Below, piece after piece: positions 18,593-26,610 of a stretch of 64,000 bases of DNA. This DNA comes from Moduliflexus sp964602655 (GTDB taxonomy: Bacteria > Moduliflexota > Moduliflexia > Moduliflexales > Moduliflexaceae), in NCBI GenBank assembly GCA_964602655.1, contig CAZRSF010000032.1, forward strand, positions 1 through 64,000, in the 5' to 3' direction. Position 1 is the first letter of the stretch. The number at the start of each line of letters is the position of its first letter. The notes under the pieces are model-generated. The model was not told the DNA's origin and did no database searches. It saw only the letters and a program-made list of their open reading frames with translations. The translations under genes were made by a program, and so were the position numbers.

Positions 18593-18606
18593 TTGTCTTC
18601 TGCAAG

Positions 18607-18635
18607 CCCTGTCAGGGTTTCGAACCCTGACAGGG
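18607..18635. repeat. Palindrome family B, copy 2
   Basis: Arms CCCTGTCAGGGTT and AACCCTGACAGGG around TCG, 15 bp past the nifS stop. Likely transcript end. Confidence 0.75.
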
Positions 18636-18727
18636 GAACACCCGAAAAACTTTTGTAGCATTCTGCACGGAATCTGCTAACTATTCGAACTCAATGTATA
18701 AAAATGTATGAATATTCAGAAAAACTC

Positions 18728-18756
18728 TTGACAAATGATATGTGTATTAGTATATA
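18728..18756 (+). promoter_or_regulatory. Strong sigma-70 promoter of the PadR operon
   Basis: TTGACA (18728-18733), a 17-bp spacer, TATATA (18751-18756). The perfect palindrome GTATATATATAC (18750-18761) overlaps the -10 and is a plausible site for autorepression by the PadR protein encoded next. Confidence 0.7.
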
Positions 18757-18797
18757 TATACAAAAGAATATATATGCTGATGCATTTAAGGAGATAT

Positions 18798-19340
18798 ATG
18801 TCACTTCCCCATGCATTGTTAGGTTTGATAAATTATAAACCTCTGACTGGCTATGATCTTAAGGCAACGTTTAACGGCTCCATCAATTTTTTCTGGAACG
18901 CTTCTTTGCCACAAATATATCGGACATTGCACCAGATGGAAACGAGCGGATGGGTGTTGTCCAACATCGAACAGCAGAAAGGCAAACCCAATCGGAAAAT
19001 TTATACCATTACCGATAAGGGTAAAGAGGAGCTTCGCAAGTGGCTGGGTGAACATAGTGCAATCGAACAAAATAAGAGTGAACTGATGATAAAGGTCTTT
19101 TTCGGAAATCAGATGAACCATCAAGACCTGGTGAACCAAATCAGAGAGCGGCGCGAGCAGGCAAAAAAAGAGTTACAACAATACGAAAATGTCCTCACAC
19201 AAACAGCCGATCAGATTGCAACAACATTGGACGTCAACGATGATAAACGCTTCTGGCTGCTCACCGTGGATTGTGGTATCCGATATGCAAAAATGATTGC
19301 TGAGTGGTGCGATACCGCGCTGGAAATTCTGGAGAAATAA
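18798..19340 (+). CDS. PadR family transcriptional regulator
   Basis: 180 residues from the ATG at 18798, which has AAGGAG just upstream; earlier in-frame starts lack a ribosome site. The N-terminal winged helix fits PadR (MSLPHALLGLINYKPLTGYD, LPQIYRTLHQMETSGWV, and the wing NRKIYTITDKGKEEL). The C-terminal part is a helical Vir_C-type dimerisation region (IRERREQAKKELQQYE). PadR proteins are usually ligand-responsive autorepressors of stress or export genes. Here the regulated unit seems to be itself plus the two flavodoxin-fold proteins and the membrane protein downstream. Confidence 0.92.
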   Translation: MSLPHALLGLINYKPLTGYDLKATFNGSINFFWNASLPQIYRTLHQMETSGWVLSNIEQQKGKPNRKIYTITDKGKEELRKWLGEHSAIEQNKSELMIKVFFGNQMNHQDLVNQIRERREQAKKELQQYENVLTQTADQIATTLDVNDDKRFWLLTVDCGIRYAKMIAEWCDTALEILEK

Positions 19341-19380
19341 TTCTGGCGGTGTACATCAAACATACATTCGGAGAAAAAAT

Positions 19381-19932
19381 ATGAATATTATCGTACTTAA
19401 TGGAAATCAGGCTCCAATCAGTTCGACGTTTGACAGTTATCTTCAGTACCTCTCAGCAAAACTTCAGGAGCACGGTCATACCCTGGCAATGCATTGTTTG
19501 AGGGACATGGATATCCGGCAATGCATTGGTTGTCTTAATTGTTTCACCAAAACACCGGGGATCTGCGTTCATCAGGATGATATGGTTGCGGTGTACAAAA
19601 CCATTGTGCGCGCAGATTTGATGGTCTTCGCGTCGCCCCTCTCGATGGGGTTTGTCAGCAGCACGCTCAAAAGGGCGACGGACCGCATCATCCCCCTGAT
19701 TCTCCCTTATCTTGAAATTTCACAGGGCGAGTTTCGCCATCCGCTGCGTTACGCGCGTTCAGCACGCCTGGGCCTCCTGCTCGAGCCGGAGGAAGATACC
19801 GATGCTGAGGATATTGCCATCGTGACCGATATGCACAAACGGCTTGCCCGTAATTTTCATTCCGAACTGAAGTTCACTCGAATCACCAAAGACCCTGTCG
19901 CGGAGGTTGCTTATGAAATTAACCATATTTAA
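19381..19932 (+). CDS. Flavodoxin-fold NAD(P)H-dependent FMN reductase
   Basis: 183 residues from the ATG at 19381 (GGAG upstream). Flavodoxin-like fold with the FMN phosphate loop in MNIIVLNGNQAPISST, where the usual GSPR is altered. The motif CIGCLNCFTKTPGIC-HQDDM is typical of iron-sulfur-flavoprotein-like or NADPH-dependent FMN reductases. MVFASPLSMGFVSSTLKRATDR is the usual second loop. It probably reduces quinones or other electrophiles under PadR control. Its last 20 bp overlap the next gene, so the two are likely co-translated and may form a heterodimer. Confidence 0.8.
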   Translation: MNIIVLNGNQAPISSTFDSYLQYLSAKLQEHGHTLAMHCLRDMDIRQCIGCLNCFTKTPGICVHQDDMVAVYKTIVRADLMVFASPLSMGFVSSTLKRATDRIIPLILPYLEISQGEFRHPLRYARSARLGLLLEPEEDTDAEDIAIVTDMHKRLARNFHSELKFTRITKDPVAEVAYEINHI

Positions 19933-20575
19933 TGGATCACCCCGGGGAGCCGGCAGCAATACCACGATCTTGCTCAATCACTTTATTCATGGATTTTTAG
20001 CTTCGGGGAATAACCAGCATGAAGTGTTTTATCTGAAAAAATCGAATCTGGCTGAATGTGTGAACGCGCTCCAGTCGGCGGAGTATGTGCTGCTGGCGTT
20101 TCCGCTGTATACGGATTCGATGCCGGGCATTGTCAAACAATTCATCGAATTGCTGGCCCCTCTGCGAAGCCAGGGAAACCATTTCAAGATGGGCTTTCTG
20201 GTGCAATCGGGATTTCCTGAGGGAATCCACTGTTCCTATATTGAGCGTTATTTTGATAAACTGTGCCGCAGACTGTCGTGTGAATATCTTGGCACCATCA
20301 CCAAAGGCGGTATCGAGGGGATCAAAACGAAAACCCCCAAACAAAATGCCAAACTGTTTACGGCATTCGAAGATATTGGTAACGTCTTTGGCACAACCGG
20401 ATCATTCGATCACGCTCGCATCGCGCAGCTTCGCGGTTCCCTGACGTTTCCCGCATGGGCTCTGATTCTTATTAGAATGCTGAATGCCTTAGGATTCATG
20501 GCTGGTATGTGGAATAAAGAATTGAGAAAAAATCATGCCTATGAACAACGGTTTGCCCGTCCTTATGAGCAATAA
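19913..20575 (+). CDS. Flavodoxin-fold NAD(P)H oxidoreductase
   Basis: 220 residues from the ATG at 19913. The phosphate loop FNGSPRGAGSNT is a clean FMN-binding motif, followed by LLAFPLYTDSMPGIVKQFIE, which is typical of the NADPH-dependent FMN reductase/flavodoxin_2 group. The C-terminal 60 residues contain a hydrophobic segment (FPAWALILIRMLNALGFMAG) that may touch the membrane. It overlaps the previous flavoprotein gene by 20 bp, an unusual side-by-side pair of related reductases. The substrate is unknown. Confidence 0.78.
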   Translation: MKLTIFNGSPRGAGSNTTILLNHFIHGFLASGNNQHEVFYLKKSNLAECVNALQSAEYVLLAFPLYTDSMPGIVKQFIELLAPLRSQGNHFKMGFLVQSGFPEGIHCSYIERYFDKLCRRLSCEYLGTITKGGIEGIKTKTPKQNAKLFTAFEDIGNVFGTTGSFDHARIAQLRGSLTFPAWALILIRMLNALGFMAGMWNKELRKNHAYEQRFARPYEQ

Positions 20576-20663
20576 CGCTGGCAAAGATGATGTTCTTGTT
20601 TCTGATACGGTCTCATGTACGCCATGCGGCCTGTGTCGAACAATTACTGTGAAGGAGCCTTCT

Positions 20664-21053
20664 ATGCACACAACAACCTACTTGCGAATCAGTGCCTCGA
20701 TAGCATTATTCTATGCGATCTTTCATATCGTTATGCCCTGGCTCGTTCCGGAATTATATGCTGCGCCACTGGTCAACGGCAGCGGGATCGAGAGCATGAA
20801 AGTGTTCAATTTTCTCACGGCTGTCGTGTGTTTGGGGATGGCGGTGATCACCTTCGTATTCGGCAGCGAACTTGTTGCCAGCCGGCTTGGTCGGGTTGTC
20901 TGTGTATACTTTGCCTCGATTGCGCTGTTCAGAGGGCTGCTCGAAATAATCTGTGTCGGCATCACCGATCCGGTATCACTGTTCATTATCGCGACGACAG
21001 TTATTGCAGGGGTCTCCTATATCATCGCGATGAAAAAAACACAATCCAGGTAG
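20664..21053 (+). CDS. Small integral membrane protein (four helices)
   Basis: 129 residues from the ATG at 20664, which has GAAGGAG upstream; an in-frame start at 20535 lies inside the previous gene and is less likely. Four hydrophobic segments: YLRISASIALFYAIFHIVMP, a segment around 52-72, another around 80-98, and VSLFIIATTVIAGVSYIIAM. There are no charged catalytic motifs. The family is not recognised. It is the fourth gene of the PadR unit, so it may be a membrane partner or target of the flavoproteins. Confidence 0.65.
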   Translation: MHTTTYLRISASIALFYAIFHIVMPWLVPELYAAPLVNGSGIESMKVFNFLTAVVCLGMAVITFVFGSELVASRLGRVVCVYFASIALFRGLLEIICVGITDPVSLFIIATTVIAGVSYIIAMKKTQSR

Positions 21054-21120
21054 ATGTCCAATGATGTCATTGGAATCGTATCCACAGGGGGTGAATCAAA
21101 CGCATCAAAGGAGAGAGACG

Positions 21121-21249
21121 ATGTTTAAAGAAGAAAAAATCATGACGCTGAAGCTTTTAGCGATACTCATTGCCGTATCCGCGCTTATCGCGTCTATAAA
21201 ACGAAATGATTCATGGTTCGACTCCGCTCACCATGACCGGTCACGCTGA
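21121..21249 (+). CDS. Possible small single-pass membrane protein
   Basis: 42 residues. The ATG at 21121 has a good Shine-Dalgarno (AAAGGAGAG), the main support. The sequence has one hydrophobic segment (LKLLAILIAVSALIASI) flanked by charged residues, then a polar end. It closes the PadR-flavoprotein unit. It may instead be the truncated start of a longer lost gene. Confidence 0.35.
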   Translation: MFKEEKIMTLKLLAILIAVSALIASIKRNDSWFDSAHHDRSR

Positions 21250-21453
21250 TTGACGCGGCTGTGGGGGTTATGTCTCAGTGCCAAAGACGTGATTCTGCCG
21301 AATTCCGATTTTTCGAAACATTCCTCAATCGCATTCAAATATGTTGACAACATTTCCCGCCTGAAGAACTCTTGTTTTTCAACGAGATACGCATAAAATA
21401 ACATCAACCCGCATTCCCGGCGCGCGCCGATGGAATGACAGCCTGAGACTATC

Positions 21454-24141
21454 ATGAGCAATACCGGAAAATCGTCAGCCGCCAATCTCTATAATCCCCA
21501 TGAACAGAGCCGAGAACAGCTCATCGGGCGTTTCGTCGTCCGGCAGAACGTCTTTCAGGAGGTGTATCGCGTCCTGAAAACCTCAGACATGACGCCGCCC
21601 GTTCAGCATTTGCTGATCGAAGGGCAGCGCGGCATGGGGAAAACCACGCTGCTGCTGCGTCTGAGCTATGAAATTGCGAACGATCCCGACCTGACTTCCT
21701 GGCTGATGCCGATTGTGTTCAAAGAAGAAGCGTATTACGGCATTCGCCGCCTGTTTCATCTCTGGGAAAAAATCGCCGAGGAATTGGAACAAAAACAACC
21801 GGAGTTTGCCGGGCTGCATGAGCAGATGGGCGCGGCCTACAGCGAGAGCACCAGTTATGAAGCGGTCTGTTTCGAGTTGTTGGAAAAGGCGCTTGAAACG
21901 CATTCGCGCAAGATCATTCTGTTTATTGATAATTTCGGAGAATTTCTGCGCAATTTCACGCTCTGGGAACAATTGCGCTTATGTCAGATATTGGGCAATA
22001 GTCCGCTCCTGCGGATTGTCGCGGCATCCGCCGTCGCGCTGGAAGCGTTTGCCCGCGAAGCCGAACCGCTGATCCCGTTGTTTCAGCGCGTGCAATTGGA
22101 GGGCTTGAATCGCGAGGAAACTCATGCGCTGCTATTAGAATTAGGGAAAGCGTCTGACCAGGAATCAGTGATTCGCAACATCCTGAATCGCCAGCCCGGA
22201 CGGGTGGAAAGCCTGCGTCTGCTGACTGGCGGCGTGATTCGGACGATTGTGCTGCTGTTCGAAATTTTTACGGATCAGGAAGATAGTTCCACGCTCGCGG
22301 ATTTGGATATGGTCTTAGATCGCGTGACGCCGCTCTATAAAAGCCGTATGGACGATTTGACGCCATTGCAGCGGGAAGTCGTGCACACGATTGCGCTCGG
22401 CTGGGAAGCCATGGGCGTCGAAGATATTGCCAGCAAAGCGCGTTTGCAGGTTGAGGAAGTCACCAGCGTCTTGCAGCAATTGGCGCACGTCTTTATGGTC
22501 GAGCAGGTGTCTTCTGACGCGAAAAACCCGCTCTATCGCTTGAAAGAGCGCTTCTTGAATGTGTGGTATCTGATGCGGCTAACCTCCGGTAGCAGTCAAA
22601 CTCGCGTCGTCTGGCTGGTGCACTTTCTGGAAAACTGGTACAATCCGAAAGAGCTTGCGCAGCACGTTCAACGTCATATTCAGGCCATGTCCGACGGCGA
22701 ATATCAGGCGAAAGCCGCGCTCTATCTGACCGAAGCGTTTGCGCGGTCGGGGCAATTGGACATCGAAACCGAATATAAAATGATTGCCGCCACCCGCCGC
22801 TTGTTAGAAGCGACCGATGTGCCGTTAGCCACTGAACTGTCGCGCTCCGATAAAGAATTGCTGATCGAAGGCGACGCCTTGTATCAGCAGGAACGTTTCG
22901 ACGACGCCCTTGCCAAATATGTGCAGGTCAAACGGAAAAACGCCAACATTCAGTTTCGCATCGGCTTCGCGTATCTCCAAACAGGCCGCTACGCCGAGTC
23001 CGAAACCGCCTTGCTCAGTTCGATGCGCGGCGGTCACGCCGACGCCGTCTTGCAGCTTGGGCATCTGTACGCGAAACATCTGAACAACCCGGAAAAAGCA
23101 GTCACATATTACACCAAAGGCGTCGAAAAAGGGCGGCCAGACGCCATGCTGCATCTCGGCAATCTGTATCATCAAGCCTTTTCCGCGTTCGCGCAGGCGG
23201 AGCAATATTATCTGATGGCGATCAAAGAGGCGCAGGTACGCGCCAAAGTGCTGCGTTCCGGGAGTTTTTCACTCAAAGGGTTAAAAAACTATCTTGTGAC
23301 TGCGATCAAAGGGGACGCCGACGATCCGGAACGGCATCAATTCCAGGATTTTTCGGGGACCAAAGAGGATTATCTGCAACTGATCGAACAGGCCGAACGC
23401 GAGGCGATGTTCCAGCTTGGCAATCTCTACGCCGCCGACAAAAACCGGCTCACGCAGGCGGAGACGTATTACGCGATGGCCGCTGATGCCGAACATATCG
23501 GCGCAATGGCGACATTCGGCGAATTTGCGCAAACCGTGTTGAAAGACATGAACAAGGCGGAGAAATATTACCTGATGGCGGCGGAACACGGCGATATTCC
23601 CTCAATGGTGAATCTCGCGCTGCTCTATCATGACGTGCTGAAAAATAACGCGCAAGCCGAAGTCTATTACACGATGGCTGCCGAACGCGGCGACCTGCTC
23701 GCAATGAACGGCTTAGCGTGGCTCTATTTCGAGGAACACCGCGAGAAAACGCGCTCGTTGGAGTGTATTCTGCCGGTGATTCAGGCCGTGAAAAACCGTT
23801 ATACCGCGCATACCGCCGCCTGCATTTATCTCTGGAACAACAAACTCAATAACGCGGTCGAACTCGCCGATCTGTTTATGTTCGATGTTGAGGCGTACAA
23901 AACGATGGAGCAGGATATTCTGCTCTATTTGCTTCTGCTACTGGCAAAACAGGAGTATCAACTCGCCTGGGATTATTTCTGCAATGCCGATATTGAGTTG
24001 CAGAAACGGTTTGCGCCGGTCTATTACGCGCTGCTGACGCTCGGCGAGCATGAAGACGCGCAGAAATGCCCGCCGGAATTGGCGCAGCCGGTCAACGAGA
24101 TTTTGAGCCGTGTCGAACGCATGGCGCGGGAGTATGCGTGA
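21454..24141 (+). CDS. AAA-type ATPase with C-terminal Sel1/TPR repeats
   Basis: 895 residues. The N-terminal part (about 20-330) is a P-loop domain of the AAA_16/STAND-like kind: Walker A GQRGMGKTT near 57-65, Walker B KIILFIDNFGEF near 153-164. A winged-helix-like segment follows (VHTIALGWEAMGVEDIASKA). From about 470 to 780 come Sel1/TPR-like repeats (e.g. AVTYYTKGVEKGRPDAMLHL, AETYYAMAADAEHIGAMATF, AEKYYLMAAEHGDIPSMVNL). Such proteins act as nucleotide-dependent scaffolds or sensors, with repeats that bind partners. No effector domain is visible. The start at 21454 has no strong ribosome site. It is followed at 28 bp by an aminotransferase gene. Confidence 0.75.
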   Translation: MSNTGKSSAANLYNPHEQSREQLIGRFVVRQNVFQEVYRVLKTSDMTPPVQHLLIEGQRGMGKTTLLLRLSYEIANDPDLTSWLMPIVFKEEAYYGIRRLFHLWEKIAEELEQKQPEFAGLHEQMGAAYSESTSYEAVCFELLEKALETHSRKIILFIDNFGEFLRNFTLWEQLRLCQILGNSPLLRIVAASAVALEAFAREAEPLIPLFQRVQLEGLNREETHALLLELGKASDQESVIRNILNRQPGRVESLRLLTGGVIRTIVLLFEIFTDQEDSSTLADLDMVLDRVTPLYKSRMDDLTPLQREVVHTIALGWEAMGVEDIASKARLQVEEVTSVLQQLAHVFMVEQVSSDAKNPLYRLKERFLNVWYLMRLTSGSSQTRVVWLVHFLENWYNPKELAQHVQRHIQAMSDGEYQAKAALYLTEAFARSGQLDIETEYKMIAATRRLLEATDVPLATELSRSDKELLIEGDALYQQERFDDALAKYVQVKRKNANIQFRIGFAYLQTGRYAESETALLSSMRGGHADAVLQLGHLYAKHLNNPEKAVTYYTKGVEKGRPDAMLHLGNLYHQAFSAFAQAEQYYLMAIKEAQVRAKVLRSGSFSLKGLKNYLVTAIKGDADDPERHQFQDFSGTKEDYLQLIEQAEREAMFQLGNLYAADKNRLTQAETYYAMAADAEHIGAMATFGEFAQTVLKDMNKAEKYYLMAAEHGDIPSMVNLALLYHDVLKNNAQAEVYYTMAAERGDLLAMNGLAWLYFEEHREKTRSLECILPVIQAVKNRYTAHTAACIYLWNNKLNNAVELADLFMFDVEAYKTMEQDILLYLLLLLAKQEYQLAWDYFCNADIELQKRFAPVYYALLTLGEHEDAQKCPPELAQPVNEILSRVERMAREYA

Positions 24142-24169
24142 GAAGAGCGTCTCAACATCAGGAGGAATA

Positions 24170-25324
24170 ATGGATCATATTCTGAAATGTCATGACATCG
24201 CCAAGACCGATTTTGAGCGAGCGGAGAATTGTTATTTTTACGACAGAAGCGGAAAATGCTATGTTGATTTCGAATCCGGCATCTGGTGCACCGCCCTCGG
24301 TCACTCTCATCCGCGCATCAATCAGGTCATGTGCGCCCAAATCAAAAAGGTTATTCATCTCGGTACGCGCTATCCCAATAATTTGTCGGAAGATGCGGCG
24401 ATTGCGCTGCTTGAAATCGCCGGAATCGAGAATGGCAAATGCGTGTTCCTTAGTTCAGGGAGCGAGGCGGTCGAATTCGGCTCGCAAATCGCGAGGCTGG
24501 CGACCAAAAAACAGCGGCTTCTGACCTTTTCCACCTCGTATCTTGCGGCGTATGGTTCGGCGGGGAAAAAGCGGCCTGATGAATGGGAAGTCATTGATTC
24601 AGCCCTTTGGGATTCCCCCGACGCTGATGAATGCCTGAAAAACATCCCATTCGAGCAGATCGGCGCGTTCGTGTTCGAGCCGGGCGGAAGCGGATACGGA
24701 TTCGTCAAATTTCCGCCGAAATCCTTCGTGCAGGCGATTGCGCGGCGCGTCAAACATGAAGGCGGTCTTATCGTCGCGAATGAAATCACGACAGGCATGG
24801 GACGCACGGGAAAATGGTTCGGTTTTCAGCACTATGAGATTCAGCCCGATATTGTCGCCGTTGGAAAATGTCTTGGAAATGGCTATCCTGTCAGCGCGGT
24901 TGCCATGACGCAGCCGATTGCGGAAAAATTAGAAACCGATGGCTTTCGTTACGCACAGTCACACCAAAACGATCCGCTTGGCTGCGCTGTCGCGAAAGAG
25001 GTTATTGCGATTTTGCGCGAAGAACATTGGATTGAGCGAGGCAATCTGTTAGGGGGGCGTTTTCTTGACGGATTGAACCGAATAGCGACGCAACACGAGA
25101 TCGTGAAAGAGGCTCGCGGTAGAGGGATGCTTTTGGGGCTGGAATTATTTCCGCATGAGCGGTTGTCGGCGCAACGGATGTATGAGATGCTGCTGGAATC
25201 CGGTTTTTTGGTTGGCTATTACCCCGCCGGAAATATGTTGAGGTTCGATCCCGCGTTGACAATCGAAGAAGATGACGTGACGCGCCTTTTGGAATGCCTG
25301 AATGACAGACTGAACACGGTGTGA
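24170..25324 (+). CDS. Class III PLP-dependent aminotransferase
   Basis: 384 residues from the ATG at 24170 (AGGAGG upstream). Fold type I, class III, resembling acetylornithine or 4-aminobutyrate aminotransferases. The N-terminal FESGIWCTALGHSHPRINQV, SSGSEAVEFG phosphate region and PLP lysine in VGKCLGNGYP are present. The acid that normally pairs with the pyridine nitrogen (DEV in most members) reads NEI here (VANEITTGMGRTGKWFGF), a variant I believe also occurs in an uncharacterised clostridial subgroup. The amine substrate is unknown. Confidence 0.85.
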   Translation: MDHILKCHDIAKTDFERAENCYFYDRSGKCYVDFESGIWCTALGHSHPRINQVMCAQIKKVIHLGTRYPNNLSEDAAIALLEIAGIENGKCVFLSSGSEAVEFGSQIARLATKKQRLLTFSTSYLAAYGSAGKKRPDEWEVIDSALWDSPDADECLKNIPFEQIGAFVFEPGGSGYGFVKFPPKSFVQAIARRVKHEGGLIVANEITTGMGRTGKWFGFQHYEIQPDIVAVGKCLGNGYPVSAVAMTQPIAEKLETDGFRYAQSHQNDPLGCAVAKEVIAILREEHWIERGNLLGGRFLDGLNRIATQHEIVKEARGRGMLLGLELFPHERLSAQRMYEMLLESGFLVGYYPAGNMLRFDPALTIEEDDVTRLLECLNDRLNTV

Positions 25325-25381
25325 TATTTCTGGGATTGCTGACATCCTGTCGGCGGCACGTTATGTAACAGAGGTTTTTTT

Positions 25382-25786
25382 ATGTTGATAAAACTCTTTT
25401 TAGCGTTTACGTTAATTCCCGCCCTTGAAATTTACCTGCTGATCAAAGTCGGCGGCATCATCGGGGCATTGAATACATTTGCGATTATTTTACTGACCGG
25501 CGCGGCAGGCTCGTATCTCGCCAAGCTGGAAGGATTTCGCACGTTTTTGAAAATTCAGACGAGTCTTCAGCAAGGCGTCATGCCCGCCGAGGAAATGATT
25601 GACGCCCTGATTATCCTCGTTGCCGGTTTATTGCTGCTGACGCCCGGTTTTCTTACTGATGTCGCCGGGCTGCTGCTCCTGATTCCGCCGATTCGTTTCC
25701 ATTTCAAACGCTACCTGCGGAAAAAATTCGATCAGTGGGTTGGCGGCGGCAGTGGCGGCGGTATTCATATCAGCTATATGGGATAA
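25382..25786 (+). CDS. fxsA: FxsA family membrane protein
   Basis: 134 residues with three or four hydrophobic segments. Family marks: the N-terminal LFLAFTLIPALEIYLLIKVG, GALNTFAIILLTGAAGSYLA, and LLLLTPGFLTDVAGLLLLIPP near 85. The C-terminus is basic, then Gly-rich. FxsA is a cytoplasmic-membrane protein known from F-plasmid exclusion suppression; its biochemical role is unknown. A family A palindrome follows the stop at 12 bp. Confidence 0.9.
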   Translation: MLIKLFLAFTLIPALEIYLLIKVGGIIGALNTFAIILLTGAAGSYLAKLEGFRTFLKIQTSLQQGVMPAEEMIDALIILVAGLLLLTPGFLTDVAGLLLLIPPIRFHFKRYLRKKFDQWVGGGSGGGIHISYMG

Positions 25787-25797
25787 TGTCGAAATAA

Positions 25798-25828
25798 GGT
25801 GTCAGACACTTTTAAAGTGTCTGACACC
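25798..25828. repeat. Palindrome family A, copy 2
   Basis: Perfect 15-bp arms starting GGTGTCAGACACTTT around one T, between fxsA and the activase gene. It ends 10 bp before the activase ATG, so it may also affect that translation start. Confidence 0.8.
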
Positions 25829-25838
25829 TCACGCATAC

Positions 25839-26606
25839 ATGCTCTCCGGCACGATTTTTAATCTCCAACGCTACGCCGTTCACGATGGCCCCGGCATTCG
25901 CATCACCGTCTTCCTGAAAGGCTGCCCGCTGCGCTGCTGGTGGTGTCATAATCCTGAAAGTCAACGCCAGACGATTGAAACGTTCGCGCAAGGAGATCGC
26001 CAGATTGGCCGTGAAATGACCGTAGATGCGCTGCTGCGAGAGATTGAAAAAGAGCGGCTCTTTTTCGATGAATCCGGCGGCGGCGTCACTTTTTCCGGCG
26101 GCGAACCGTTGATGCAGCCCGAATTTCTCCGCGCCGCGCTGCAAGCCTGCCGAAAACGCGAGATTCATGCCGCGCTCGATACGTCGGGTTACGCGCCTGC
26201 TGAAATCTTCGATGCAATGATTGAGCATGTTGATCTGTTTTTGTTCGACCTGAAGCTGATTGACGACCAGCGGCATCGCCAATATACCGGCGTCTCGAAT
26301 GCGCCGATCCTGCGCAATCTGCGGGCGCTTGCGCAGCGCGGCAAACCGTTCTGGCTGCGTCTTCCGATCATTCCTGGCATTACCGATACTGAAAAAAATC
26401 TCATTGACATGCTTGCTCTTCTGTCCGATATAACGACTATTGAGCAAATCAACCTGCTTCCATATCATCGGATCGCCGACGGGAAATATCAGCGGCTGCT
26501 CATGGAAAACAAAATGGCTGGTATCGAACCGCCGTCGCCCGAATGGATGGACGCCTTAAAAACTCGCTTCGAAACATCGGGAATTCCCGTCAAAATCGGA
26601 GGATAA
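25839..26606 (+). CDS. Glycyl radical enzyme activating protein (radical SAM)
   Basis: 255 residues. Radical SAM motif CPLRCWWCHNPES near residue 30; GGVTFSGGEPL is the second conserved SAM site. It lacks the extra 4Fe-4S ferredoxin-like insert found in many activases, like the short PflA type. It installs the glycyl radical on the partner encoded next, whose ATG lies 4 bp past this stop. The ATG at 25839 begins the conserved GTIFNLQRYAVHDGPGIR. No ribosome site is seen because a palindrome lies directly upstream. Confidence 0.93.
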   Translation: MLSGTIFNLQRYAVHDGPGIRITVFLKGCPLRCWWCHNPESQRQTIETFAQGDRQIGREMTVDALLREIEKERLFFDESGGGVTFSGGEPLMQPEFLRAALQACRKREIHAALDTSGYAPAEIFDAMIEHVDLFLFDLKLIDDQRHRQYTGVSNAPILRNLRALAQRGKPFWLRLPIIPGITDTEKNLIDMLALLSDITTIEQINLLPYHRIADGKYQRLLMENKMAGIEPPSPEWMDALKTRFETSGIPVKIGG

Positions 26607-26610
26607 TTTG

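Noticed and set aside
21228..21485. An 85-codon minus-strand frame before the AAA/Sel1 gene
   Set aside because: It has no convincing ribosome site and its start overlaps the AAA gene. It could be a gene remnant, but nothing supports a family.
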